From Thermoguttaceae bacterium (GTDB taxonomy: Bacteria; Planctomycetota; Planctomycetia; Pirellulales; Thermoguttaceae): 64,000 bases of DNA. Numbering within the stretch: the stretch's first letter is position 1; every line of letters starts with the position of its first letter. The notes below the pieces were generated by a model, which worked only from the letters and a program-made list of their open reading frames with translations, had not been told where the DNA came from and made no database searches. The position numbers and the translations under genes were made by a program. The stretch covers positions 124,001 through 188,000 of the forward strand of contig JAFRAC010000015.1 of the NCBI GenBank assembly GCA_017405595.1. The letters run 5' to 3'. This document shows, in pieces, positions 8,545 through 16,080 of the stretch.

Positions 8545-9108
8545 ATGTCGAGTAAAGCCGCAGTCGGAGCGATCGAACTTTCAAGTATCGGAATCGGGTT
8601 TCGGGTTCAGGACGCCCTCTTAAAGGCGGCGTCGGTCGACCTGCTGATCGCCAGAACCATCTGTGCCGGCAAATACCTGATCGTCTTCGCCGGAACCGTC
8701 AGCGACGTCGAGGCGGCCATGCAGACCGCCCAGTCCGAGGGGAAAGACGCGGTGATCGATTCGCTCGTGGTACCGAACATTCACCCGGCGGTCTTTCCGG
8801 CAATGACCCAGTCGGTCGTCCTTTCCCCCGAAGAGGTGGGCGCGCTGGGAATCGTCGAAACGTTCAGCGCGGTCAGCGCCATGGTCGCCGCCGACGTGGC
8901 CGCCAAAGCGGCGAACGTTACGCTGTTCCGGCTCAACCTGGCGATGGCGATGGGGGGAAAAGGGTTCCTGGCCATGACAGGCTCGGTCGCCAACGTCGAA
9001 GCCGCGGTACAGGCCGCCGCCGACGCGGTGGTGCAGGATCATGGTCTTCTGGTCAGCACAACCGTGATTCCGCGTCCTTCCAGGGAACTCTATACCGAAT
9101 ACATCTGA
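8545..9108 (+). CDS. pduT: PduT-like tandem-BMC shell protein (BMC-T)
   Basis: 187 residues made of two BMC domains (about 5-90 and 96-180). Such proteins form pseudohexameric trimers that tile microcompartment shells. Alignment from memory with Salmonella PduT is strong along the whole length (DLLIARTICAGKYLI, VVPNIHPAV, GIVETFSA, TVIPRPS). PduT holds a [4Fe-4S] cluster on the trimer axis through Cys38; the matching residue, Cys40 in TICAGK, is present, so electrons could cross the shell. It is second in a two-gene operon with pduS and is followed by a terminator. No other shell or enzyme gene of a microcompartment is in the window. Confidence 0.93.
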   Translation: MSSKAAVGAIELSSIGIGFRVQDALLKAASVDLLIARTICAGKYLIVFAGTVSDVEAAMQTAQSEGKDAVIDSLVVPNIHPAVFPAMTQSVVLSPEEVGALGIVETFSAVSAMVAADVAAKAANVTLFRLNLAMAMGGKGFLAMTGSVANVEAAVQAAADAVVQDHGLLVSTTVIPRPSRELYTEYI

Positions 9109-9151
9109 TCTGACAAGCTGAACATCTTCGGCGGCGCCGGCCGCCCAAAAC

Positions 9152-9199
9152 GGCGGGAAGCAGGACCGGCCCGGTTCCGCTTCCCGCCATCTTTTTTTC
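9152..9199 (+). terminator. Rho-independent terminator of the pduS-pduT operon
   Basis: GGCGGGAAGC (9152-9161) pairs perfectly with GCTTCCCGCC (9179-9188) and is followed by seven T at 9192-9198. It confines the operon to two genes. Confidence 0.88.
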
Positions 9200-9425
9200 A
9201 CCGCGGAACTTTTGCGGCCAGGGCCGCCGGCCCGTTCCGGACTATACCGGCAGAATCTTATTCAGTAACACAGCGGGTAATCTTGAAAGAATGAGGCAGA
9301 CCGGAAAAACGGGCAGAAAAAAGTCTGTATCACCCGACCGCGCAATCGTTATCATGGGATCATGGGTAGAGTCAAGTATCTTTCGTGCTGGTTATATCTC
9401 TATAATAATCTCAAGAAAAAAATCT
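9200..9425. other. Gene-free junction between native sequence and AT-rich island
   Basis: No convincing gene. GC content falls from the BMC side to the island side near 9360. A 63-codon plus-strand frame at 9362-9553 overlaps the antitoxin gene in antisense and has no recognisable content. I saw no integrase, tRNA end or direct repeat marking an attachment site. Confidence 0.4.
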
Positions 9426-10085
9426 CTATCGTGATGCAAATACATCATCTAACCCCAACTGATGATAAAAGCGGAAAGTCGAATCGGGAAATTTGGAGAT
9501 ATATTGGTCAATGTCTTGCTGACATATCTTTGTCTGAAAAATATAGGATTTAATCCGTTCCCTCGCCTCATCATAACCGCAGCCAAGGTACCTATCGAAG
9601 TGTTTTAATAAGTCCAGTAACCGCAAAACATTAACATTTGTCTCGGAAATAACAACTTTAGAACTACGGACAATAAACCGGCGTCCGCCAATAGGAATCT
9701 CCCGAACAACGGCCCTGATGTTGTTCGTAACGATCTCCATTATTTGCGGGACCTGGGTTGAAATCCTGATCATATTGGCAAAAGTAAAGCCTGAATAGAA
9801 TCCCTGTACCCTGCCCCGGCGGGCAACATACTTGTACGTTGCGATCGTTTCCGCACTCGGAACGGCCGTAAAGCCGTACCGGGTAACTTTGGGAAAATAA
9901 TAAATCCCCTGTTGATAACGGCAAATCTTACCGTTATCAGTTAAGGTTTTGATTTGCTGATAAAGGTTTGGACGATTCATCCCCTTGATATGAATATCGC
10001 TGAGAAAAATCGGTTCTCCGCACTTATAAGATTCCTGCAAATACTGAAGAAGCACTCTTGCCTCCTTAGAATCATTTTTTATCAT
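9426..10085 (-). CDS. AbiEi-like antitoxin / winged-helix regulator (orphan)
   Basis: 219 residues. The N-terminal third looks like the winged-helix domain of AbiEi/DUF6088 antitoxins (VLLQYLQESY ... GKICRYQQGIYYFPK). The following part carries the family pattern PSAETIA, STQVP, TNNIRAVVREI and LRLLDLLKHFD. AbiEi represses its own promoter and opposes the nucleotidyltransferase toxin AbiEii in type IV toxin-antitoxin systems. No AbiEii gene follows, because the downstream region is short and empty. GC is lower than the chromosome. Start is uncertain: ATG 10085 lacks a ribosome site, while GTG 10055 has AAGGAGG five bases upstream. Confidence 0.72.
   Translation of the reverse strand: MIKNDSKEARVLLQYLQESYKCGEPIFLSDIHIKGMNRPNLYQQIKTLTDNGKICRYQQGIYYFPKVTRYGFTAVPSAETIATYKYVARRGRVQGFYSGFTFANMIRISTQVPQIMEIVTNNIRAVVREIPIGGRRFIVRSSKVVISETNVNVLRLLDLLKHFDRYLGCGYDEARERIKSYIFQTKICQQDIDQYISKFPDSTFRFYHQLGLDDVFASR
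10061..10067 (-). promoter_or_regulatory. Strong Shine-Dalgarno pointing to a GTG start at 10055
   Basis: Minus strand AAGGAGG sits five bases before GTG (10055-10053), inside the AbiEi-like reading frame. It is the best ribosome site in the area and suggests the protein may begin at VLLQYLQES, ten residues shorter than from the ATG. Confidence 0.5.
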
Positions 10086-10105
10086 ATTTCAAGTTACTAA
10101 ATCTG

Positions 10106-10133
10106 ATTATAAACATCATAGGTTTGGCGTTAA
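10106..10133 (-). promoter_or_regulatory. Predicted promoter of the AbiEi-like gene
   Basis: Minus strand TTAACG (10133-10128), 16-base spacer, TATAAT (10111-10106). The start point would be about 10100, 14 bases before the ATG and 44 before the GTG. Confidence 0.5.
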
Positions 10134-10219
10134 TAGGGACTTAAACATAATTCTCAACCAAAAAAGAAACGATCGCTGATGTTTGGTAAATCCTGTTTAT
10201 CTTGTCTAAATCAACATAA

Positions 10220-10309
10220 ATGAGCCGGATAGAAGACGACGGGCGTTTTATCGAAATCCCGGATGACGGCGAAGAGGTTTACCACGGAGATGTCCTTGTG
10301 GGAATTTGA
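10220..10309 (+). pseudogene. Possible 29-codon gene remnant
   Basis: A short plus-strand frame (ATG 10220 to TGA 10309) reads MSRIEDDGRFIEIPDDGEEV and nine more residues. It is GC-richer than the AT-rich DNA on both sides and has a protein-like composition, but no clear ribosome site and no recognised family. It may be a leftover of a native gene broken by arrival of the island, or a true small protein. Confidence 0.25.
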
Positions 10310-10356
10310 TTCTTATATAGATATCTTGTGATAGACAACGTTTTAGAAAAATCATA

Positions 10357-13089
10357 TCATTTGAAACTATCGGTTGCCATACGGACTAAGTAATTTTCAT
10401 CTGCCTTCCCCTTGTTCTTGATTTGTCTCACAAAGGAATTGTTTGTCGACTTCAAACGATCAATACTATTAAGAATTGCAATTTTTTCGACATGGGTTCC
10501 GAAGTCCATGAGTTTTGATAAATACGAAAGAATTGGTTTTTGAATTGGTTTGTATTTTGTTAACTCAATGAGATTTAAAACAGCATTGTATCTAATTTTA
10601 TATTCTCGATGTTGTGATGTTTCAATGCAGAAGTACATAAATGTAGAAAGAATATCTTTGTTATAAATATTATCCGGGATTTCAGATAGGTAACGATAAA
10701 TTGTTATCAAGAGACACTCCGTCAGATAGGCATCTTTTCTATCTAACGATAATAATTTTTGGACACATAGGTCAGATTGTGCCTTGTCGAAAAGACTAAG
10801 AAACAAGGAATATTGAAAATCCAGTGATTTAGCGTTTTCAAGTTTTTCCAGCATAAAATGGTTGCTCGTATGATAAGAGATTGGAATACTATCAAGTAGT
10901 CGATTTTTTATTCTCGGCCACTCGCTAAAATCAGGATATTTGAAGTAGAGTTCTTGAATAACCTTGATGGCAGAGCTTTTAATACTAATAGTAACCTGAT
11001 TTGATGTTAGTGTCGTGATAGTTGTGTCCAACAAACAACGAAGAATAGAATTGGTTAATCTCTGACTGCACGAAGAAAGAATAAAGTAAATGTTGTCATA
11101 ATTATTTCCTTTAAATGGATTCGTGTTAAAGTCGTTATTTGTATTAATTAACGATTGAATTTCTTGAATTTGTGATTTGACGTATCCTGTGATATCACAT
11201 TTGTTACGGATGATGGTTGATAAACGATAGTCTGTTTTGTAGAATTCGGGTGCAGAACGCGAAAGGGCTTTTTCTAGCTGTTTAACTGATCCTTTTGTTG
11301 AACTAACGAAATTGATAATGGTGCGATAGAATTCTGAATAGAAATCGCAAGCAATTTTTCCGGAGGCAATATCAAGTAAAAGTCTGCCAACCCGAGCCTG
11401 GTCAGTTCTGTTCATTTTTGTAAAATCGGACTTGCTCAATATTTTGAAGCAAAAATAATCGCAATAGGATAATTTCCGCTCAAACACCTCGCAGACAAAG
11501 CTTACGGCGTCTGTTAAGCTGTTCCGATATGTGTTTGTAATAAAGAAGTCTGATATATATGAGCAGAGATTTATTGTTCTCTTATCGTCTGCAACCCAAT
11601 TTTTTATGAATTGTAGTAATTCTGCATAGAGCTCATGATATGTTGCATCATCCATATAATAACCAAAACGTGTTATTAAAATTAATTTTGAACGGACCTG
11701 CATGTATTGAGCAGAGTTTTCGATACTTTTTAATATCTCCTGTATTTCATATGAATTAAGGATACTGGTAGGTTCATTATACGTCCTGATGAAATTGTCG
11801 ATCTTCTTTTCATTTCCATTCAAAATTGCCAACCTAATGTAGTTAAAATACAATCGATGTTCATTGGATTGGAAGCAGAATAGTTCATATAATTCAAGGA
11901 GTCTATTCTTGATCATGATTGCCTGAAGAATTGAACCATTTGTCTCAGCAAAACAGTATGCATTTGCAAGGTGGACAATTAAGCTGTTATAATCACTGAC
12001 TCTTGTCGTTTCAGGCGAATCGGATATCGCTGTGTAGTGATGATTGATTATCTCTTCATTAAAAATTTGAATTTGTCTGTCTAGGTACGGATAGTAAACA
12101 GGTTCAGGATTATTATCGATATATTCTTGACCAGAAATCTTTGAACCAATACCGTTTTTTAATTCTTGTATTATAAGTGCAACATGCCTAATATCGATCG
12201 CTATGTCATTTTTGACCCAGTTTGGCACTGAGCGTGTCGCAAATGCCTTGTTAATTGCTTCTCGAAGGTATTTAAGGCATTTGTTGTAATGTCCTAAAAA
12301 ATAGGCTTTCTGTGCATCAAATCGTTTAGAGAGGATTGATTTTATGTTTTCCTGACACGTACTACATATTTCAGAACATATGACATCTATATTTGATTCT
12401 TTGAATTTGCTATGTGAAAGTATATAACACAAATGGTCTGCAAGAGCAGAGTCAAGCTTCGAACCATCAGGGTCCTCTTGTGAACTAGCTTTTGGAAAAA
12501 TGTTTGACGTGAGAGTTCTTAACACCGATGGAAATGCAGCCAACTGGCCTATACGTTGAATATTTGATCCGATTTTAAATACTTTGTTTACGGTCAGTTC
12601 GGGGACTTCACTCCGTTTGTTTTGAAGAGGGGATTCTTTTTTGCAGTATATTTTGATAATGTCCTGGATTACACTGTCGTAGACCTCTAATGCAATGTCT
12701 GCAAATTCCGAGACAACAGTATACTTTTGAGCACCAACAGTTTCAACTTCTTTTTGCATTGCGGTTGGAGTCTTTTTTCTTTCATTGCAAAAAATGTACA
12801 GAATTCTTAAATTGTTTTTTTGAGCGCGTCGGACCTCCTTTTGAACCGCAGTTGAAATGTCATCTTTGTTGTCTACGATAACAACGCAAAGATCTGAACG
12901 GTCTATTTCGCTTAGGAATGCGCTTTCGTTATTATCGCTACTCGCGGGGGTTTCCTCGTATACGTAAACTTCGGCAAGACCAGTAGCTTCTAATAGCTTT
13001 TTGATAGCTCTTCTTGCAATTTTATATTTTCCATTACAGAGCGAACTGATAAAAACTCGCAATTTAGACCCTACACCTGAATTGTTCAT
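10357..13089 (-). CDS. DUF4062-like N-terminal domain with long helical C-terminus, in defence island
   Basis: 910 residues, about 36% GC, much lower than the chromosome. Residues ~8-150 resemble DUF4062, a domain related to the TIR fold: KLRVFISSL at the start, then SDLCVVIVDN, AVQKEVRRAQKNN and ILYIFCNE. The remaining ~750 residues are helix-rich, with HEAT/TPR-like character towards the end (VLNLIELTKYKPIQKPILSY), but no named family was recognised. No NTPase P-loop and no membrane segment are seen. GAGG five bases before the ATG at 13089 supports the start. It follows hsdS on the same strand after 129 bases. By context I infer a defence sensor or effector; this is not shown by sequence. 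Confidence 0.6.
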   Translation of the reverse strand: MNNSGVGSKLRVFISSLCNGKYKIARRAIKKLLEATGLAEVYVYEETPASSDNNESAFLSEIDRSDLCVVIVDNKDDISTAVQKEVRRAQKNNLRILYIFCNERKKTPTAMQKEVETVGAQKYTVVSEFADIALEVYDSVIQDIIKIYCKKESPLQNKRSEVPELTVNKVFKIGSNIQRIGQLAAFPSVLRTLTSNIFPKASSQEDPDGSKLDSALADHLCYILSHSKFKESNIDVICSEICSTCQENIKSILSKRFDAQKAYFLGHYNKCLKYLREAINKAFATRSVPNWVKNDIAIDIRHVALIIQELKNGIGSKISGQEYIDNNPEPVYYPYLDRQIQIFNEEIINHHYTAISDSPETTRVSDYNSLIVHLANAYCFAETNGSILQAIMIKNRLLELYELFCFQSNEHRLYFNYIRLAILNGNEKKIDNFIRTYNEPTSILNSYEIQEILKSIENSAQYMQVRSKLILITRFGYYMDDATYHELYAELLQFIKNWVADDKRTINLCSYISDFFITNTYRNSLTDAVSFVCEVFERKLSYCDYFCFKILSKSDFTKMNRTDQARVGRLLLDIASGKIACDFYSEFYRTIINFVSSTKGSVKQLEKALSRSAPEFYKTDYRLSTIIRNKCDITGYVKSQIQEIQSLINTNNDFNTNPFKGNNYDNIYFILSSCSQRLTNSILRCLLDTTITTLTSNQVTISIKSSAIKVIQELYFKYPDFSEWPRIKNRLLDSIPISYHTSNHFMLEKLENAKSLDFQYSLFLSLFDKAQSDLCVQKLLSLDRKDAYLTECLLITIYRYLSEIPDNIYNKDILSTFMYFCIETSQHREYKIRYNAVLNLIELTKYKPIQKPILSYLSKLMDFGTHVEKIAILNSIDRLKSTNNSFVRQIKNKGKADENYLVRMATDSFK

Positions 13090-13218
13090 TACAACCTCAT
13101 TTCGCGATATTGTTTTAACGGTTAATGTCCTACAGTTATATCCTACATAAATCTGTAATATGACATTATTAATATTTGAAACTGAAAATCAGGTGTTAAT
13201 GTAAACATAAAAACGTTG

Positions 13219-14595
13219 TCAGTTGTTTGCTTGTTTTTGCCCATACCGCAGCTTACTGCAGTATGGGAATATCTCGTTAATTTTTGCAACAATGCGTTTT
13301 TGTTCGGCTAGGGGTGGAAGGGGGAGAACCATCTTTGATAAAGTCTTTCCATTGCAGTTAGGTTGCGCTGTTGCTATTGTTCCACTTCTGATTTGTCTCC
13401 AATAGAGAAAACTATCCATAAAGAGTTTGAAATATTCAGCATAAAGAAGTCTGCTATACCGTGTCCGAATCAAATATCCCGCATATACGGCTTCTTCCGG
13501 AACACTCTTAACCAGATAGGATTTTCCAACTGTCCCTCCTGTTCTGGCAAAAAGAATATCATTTTTTTGTAGAATGTACAGAGGAATTTCATCTTCTTTA
13601 ATATTACAGTAAGGAACGGTCTCCCATAAGACTTCACCATCTTGAATGTCACTTATCCGAACAATCTTAATACGGCCAATTTCTTGCGCGGGTGCGTTGT
13701 AGCCGTATTGAATAGATTCGGATAAATCTCCCCAACGAACCCATTTCCAGCTTTCCGGAATCTCAAACGGAATTTCATCCTCGCTGATTTCCGGGAGGGG
13801 TTTTTCCTTCTTGATCTTTCCCGCCTTGATCAGCTTCTGCTTTTCCGCCTGGATCTTTTTATACAGCTCTTCGGCGGTCCCTTCTTCTGGCCGTTGTTCG
13901 ACCAGTTTTCCCTGGATCGCGAGCTGAAGAACCGATTTCCGCATATCGTCGGGGAACCGCTTATTAAGCTCTTCAAGCCGGTCCCAGGCTTCCCCGTATC
14001 GGTCGGCCAGCGGAAGAAGTTCCTCGATTTTCGCGACAATCCGTTTTTGTTCGGCTAGAGGTGGGAGGGGAATAGGTTTATTTTTGATAAACTTATAATG
14101 CCGTGAATAACCGCCAATTCGATTCAAATTTCTAGTGTAATACTTCAATACATAAAAGAAAAATCTCGGTAATAATGTATTCTCTATGGGGTGAAATATT
14201 TTGACTCCATCTGCTCCTACAATGAAATTAAAATCGATGTATTTGACCTCGGTAGTATGATCCCCAAAGACGATAACCGGGGTTTTATGTTGAAACAGTT
14301 TTTCTTTTTTATCAGAGAAACCAATTATGTATTCTTTTGACTGGCTAATTACGGCATATTTTCCTTTTTTAAGAACCTCTGATTCTAGAATTTGAAATGA
14401 CTTTGTAGGTACTTGTTCAGTAACTGTTTCAATATGGGCAAGGCACCAGTTTTCAGGGACGTCAAATTCAAACTCTTCTGTTCCTTTCTGTTTGATACCG
14501 GAAAGGTTAATCTTTCCTTCTTCCGGCCGCTGTTCGACCAGTTTTCCCTGAATCGCGAGCTGAAGAATGCTGTTTTTCAGTTCCTGGGGGGTCAT
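13219..14595 (-). CDS. hsdS: Type I restriction-modification specificity subunit HsdS
   Basis: 458 residues. HsdS carries two target recognition domains, each reading half of a bipartite site, joined by conserved helices that bind HsdM. TRD1 is about residues 35-165 and TRD2 about 270-430. Each is followed by the same conserved block, PLPPLAEQKRIVAKI. The N-terminus and the central spacer share LQLAIQGKLVEQRPEEG. Both TRD coding segments are AT-rich while the conserved parts are GC-richer, which suggests exchange of TRDs. The ATG at 14595 shares one base with the hsdM TGA (TGATG), so translation is coupled; the frame also opens with GTG at 14598. Confidence 0.93.
   Translation of the reverse strand: MTPQELKNSILQLAIQGKLVEQRPEEGKINLSGIKQKGTEEFEFDVPENWCLAHIETVTEQVPTKSFQILESEVLKKGKYAVISQSKEYIIGFSDKKEKLFQHKTPVIVFGDHTTEVKYIDFNFIVGADGVKIFHPIENTLLPRFFFYVLKYYTRNLNRIGGYSRHYKFIKNKPIPLPPLAEQKRIVAKIEELLPLADRYGEAWDRLEELNKRFPDDMRKSVLQLAIQGKLVEQRPEEGTAEELYKKIQAEKQKLIKAGKIKKEKPLPEISEDEIPFEIPESWKWVRWGDLSESIQYGYNAPAQEIGRIKIVRISDIQDGEVLWETVPYCNIKEDEIPLYILQKNDILFARTGGTVGKSYLVKSVPEEAVYAGYLIRTRYSRLLYAEYFKLFMDSFLYWRQIRSGTIATAQPNCNGKTLSKMVLPLPPLAEQKRIVAKINEIFPYCSKLRYGQKQANN
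13280..13325. repeat. hsdS conserved-block repeat, copy 1 (distal)
   Basis: Near-identical to 14027-14072. It encodes the second PLPPLAEQKRIVAKI block. Direct repeats of this kind around TRDs are known sites of recombination in hsdS genes. Confidence 0.7.
13881..13931. repeat. hsdS spacer repeat, copy 1
   Basis: 51 bases with three differences from 14517-14567. It encodes LQLAIQGKLVEQRPEE in the central spacer. Confidence 0.75.
14027..14072. repeat. hsdS conserved-block repeat, copy 2 (central)
   Basis: Partner of 13280-13325. It encodes the first PLPPLAEQKRIVAKI block after TRD1. Confidence 0.7.
14517..14567. repeat. hsdS N-terminal repeat, copy 2
   Basis: Partner of 13881-13931. Together the four repeats bracket both TRDs, so a TRD could be swapped or lost by homologous exchange. 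Confidence 0.75.
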
Positions 14596-16070
14596 CACTC
14601 CGCCCCTCCCAGTTTTTCGGTGATCTCCGCAAGTACCCGGTCAATTTCGGCGTTCAGCGAAGCCCGCTCTTCCTGATAGCGCTGAATCAGGTCGAGCGGA
14701 GCGAGTATCTCCTCTTCCTCGTGCGGGAACCCGCACAGGTCGAGATTGTAGCCGTGCTCTTCGGCAAGTTCCAGCGCGGTGTATTTTCTCGCCTTGTCGA
14801 ATCCGTCTTCGGTAATCGCCTTCCTTTTGTTCCACCATTTGACGACCGGATCGAAATGTTCCGGTTTCATCGGTTTCGTCTTGCTGAAATGCTTGTACCC
14901 TTCCGGCATATCGAGCCGGTAGAACCAGGTGCTTTTCGTCGGCCCGGTCCGGTCGAAGAAGAGAATGTTCGTCGTGATGCTTGTGTAGGGGGAGAAAACG
15001 CTTCCCGGCATACGGACAACCGTGTGCAGATTGAATTCCGAAAGGAGCTTCCTCTTAATGTTGATCTTCGCGTTGTCGGTGCCGAACAGGAACCCGTCGG
15101 GCAGAATGACCGCCGCGTGTCCGTTCTTCTTGAGCCGGTACATGATGACCGACATGAACAGGTCGGCGGTCTCGCTGCTTGCCAGGTCGGCGGGAAAATG
15201 ATTCTTGACTTCCGCCTTTTCGCTGCCGCCGTACGGGGGATTCATCAGAACCACGTCGAACTGGTCTTTGGCGGTATAGTCGAGCAGGTCGCGGAGCAGG
15301 CTGTTGTCGAGATAGATCTGCGGAACGTCCAGGTCGTGCAGAAGCATGTTCGTGACGCAAAGGATGTACGGCAGCTGTTTCTTCTCGATCCCGTAGATCG
15401 ACCGTTCGAATGCTTTCCGGTCTTTGGTGGTCTTGACTTCCTTTTCAAGTTCCTTGAGCCAGCTTGTGAGAAATCCGCCGGTACCGCAGGCGAAGTCGGC
15501 GCACGTTTCCCCGATCTGCGGCTTGATCATTTTCGCCATGAACTCGGTCACGGCGCGCGGCGTATAAAACTCGCCGGCGGAACCGGCACTCTGCAGTTCG
15601 CGCAGGAACGTTTCGTAGATTTCGCCGAACGCGTGGATCTCCCCGTAATCGCCCAGGTCAAGCTCGTCGATTGCGTTGATCACCTGACGCAGAAGAACAC
15701 CGTCTTTCATGTAGTTGTTGGCGTCGGCGAACGTCGTCTGCACAACCGCCTTTTTGACCGGCGTTGCGGCGTCGACGGGGAGTGTTTTCAGGGTCGGGAA
15801 AAGTTTGTTGTTCACGAAATTGAGAAGTTTCTCACCCGTGAGCGCTTTCCCCGATTTATCGTCCGCCGCCCAGTTCGACCAGCGGCACTCTTCCGGAATG
15901 ATCGAACTGAAACTGCTATCGTCGAATTCCCATTCCTGCTCTTTGGCGTCGTAGACTTTCAGGAAAAGCATCCAGGCGATCTGTTCGATCCGCTGGGCGT
16001 CGCCGTTAATGCCGGCGTCGTTCCGCATAATGTCCCGAAGCCGTTTGATAAATCCGGAAAGGTTTGCCAT
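14595..16070 (-). CDS. hsdM: Type I restriction-modification methyltransferase HsdM
   Basis: 491 residues, the usual size for the type IB (EcoAI/EcoEI-like) family. HsdM uses S-adenosylmethionine to make N6-methyladenine in the recognition site, protecting host DNA. Visible are the N-terminal helical HsdM_N domain (FIKRLRDIMRNDAGINGDAQ), motif I DFACGTGGFLTSW near residue 200 and the catalytic NPPYGG near 270. AAGGA precedes the ATG by seven bases. It begins ten bases after the hsdR stop and overlaps hsdS by one base, so R-M-S form one transcription unit. Confidence 0.96.
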   Translation of the reverse strand: MANLSGFIKRLRDIMRNDAGINGDAQRIEQIAWMLFLKVYDAKEQEWEFDDSSFSSIIPEECRWSNWAADDKSGKALTGEKLLNFVNNKLFPTLKTLPVDAATPVKKAVVQTTFADANNYMKDGVLLRQVINAIDELDLGDYGEIHAFGEIYETFLRELQSAGSAGEFYTPRAVTEFMAKMIKPQIGETCADFACGTGGFLTSWLKELEKEVKTTKDRKAFERSIYGIEKKQLPYILCVTNMLLHDLDVPQIYLDNSLLRDLLDYTAKDQFDVVLMNPPYGGSEKAEVKNHFPADLASSETADLFMSVIMYRLKKNGHAAVILPDGFLFGTDNAKINIKRKLLSEFNLHTVVRMPGSVFSPYTSITTNILFFDRTGPTKSTWFYRLDMPEGYKHFSKTKPMKPEHFDPVVKWWNKRKAITEDGFDKARKYTALELAEEHGYNLDLCGFPHEEEEILAPLDLIQRYQEERASLNAEIDRVLAEITEKLGGAE

Positions 16071-16080
16071 GGTTTAATCC

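Noticed and set aside
13219-14595. hsdS as a fusion of two half-size genes or a frameshifted gene
   Set aside because: Two TRDs with repeated conserved blocks are normal for HsdS and the frame is intact from the ATG to the stop.
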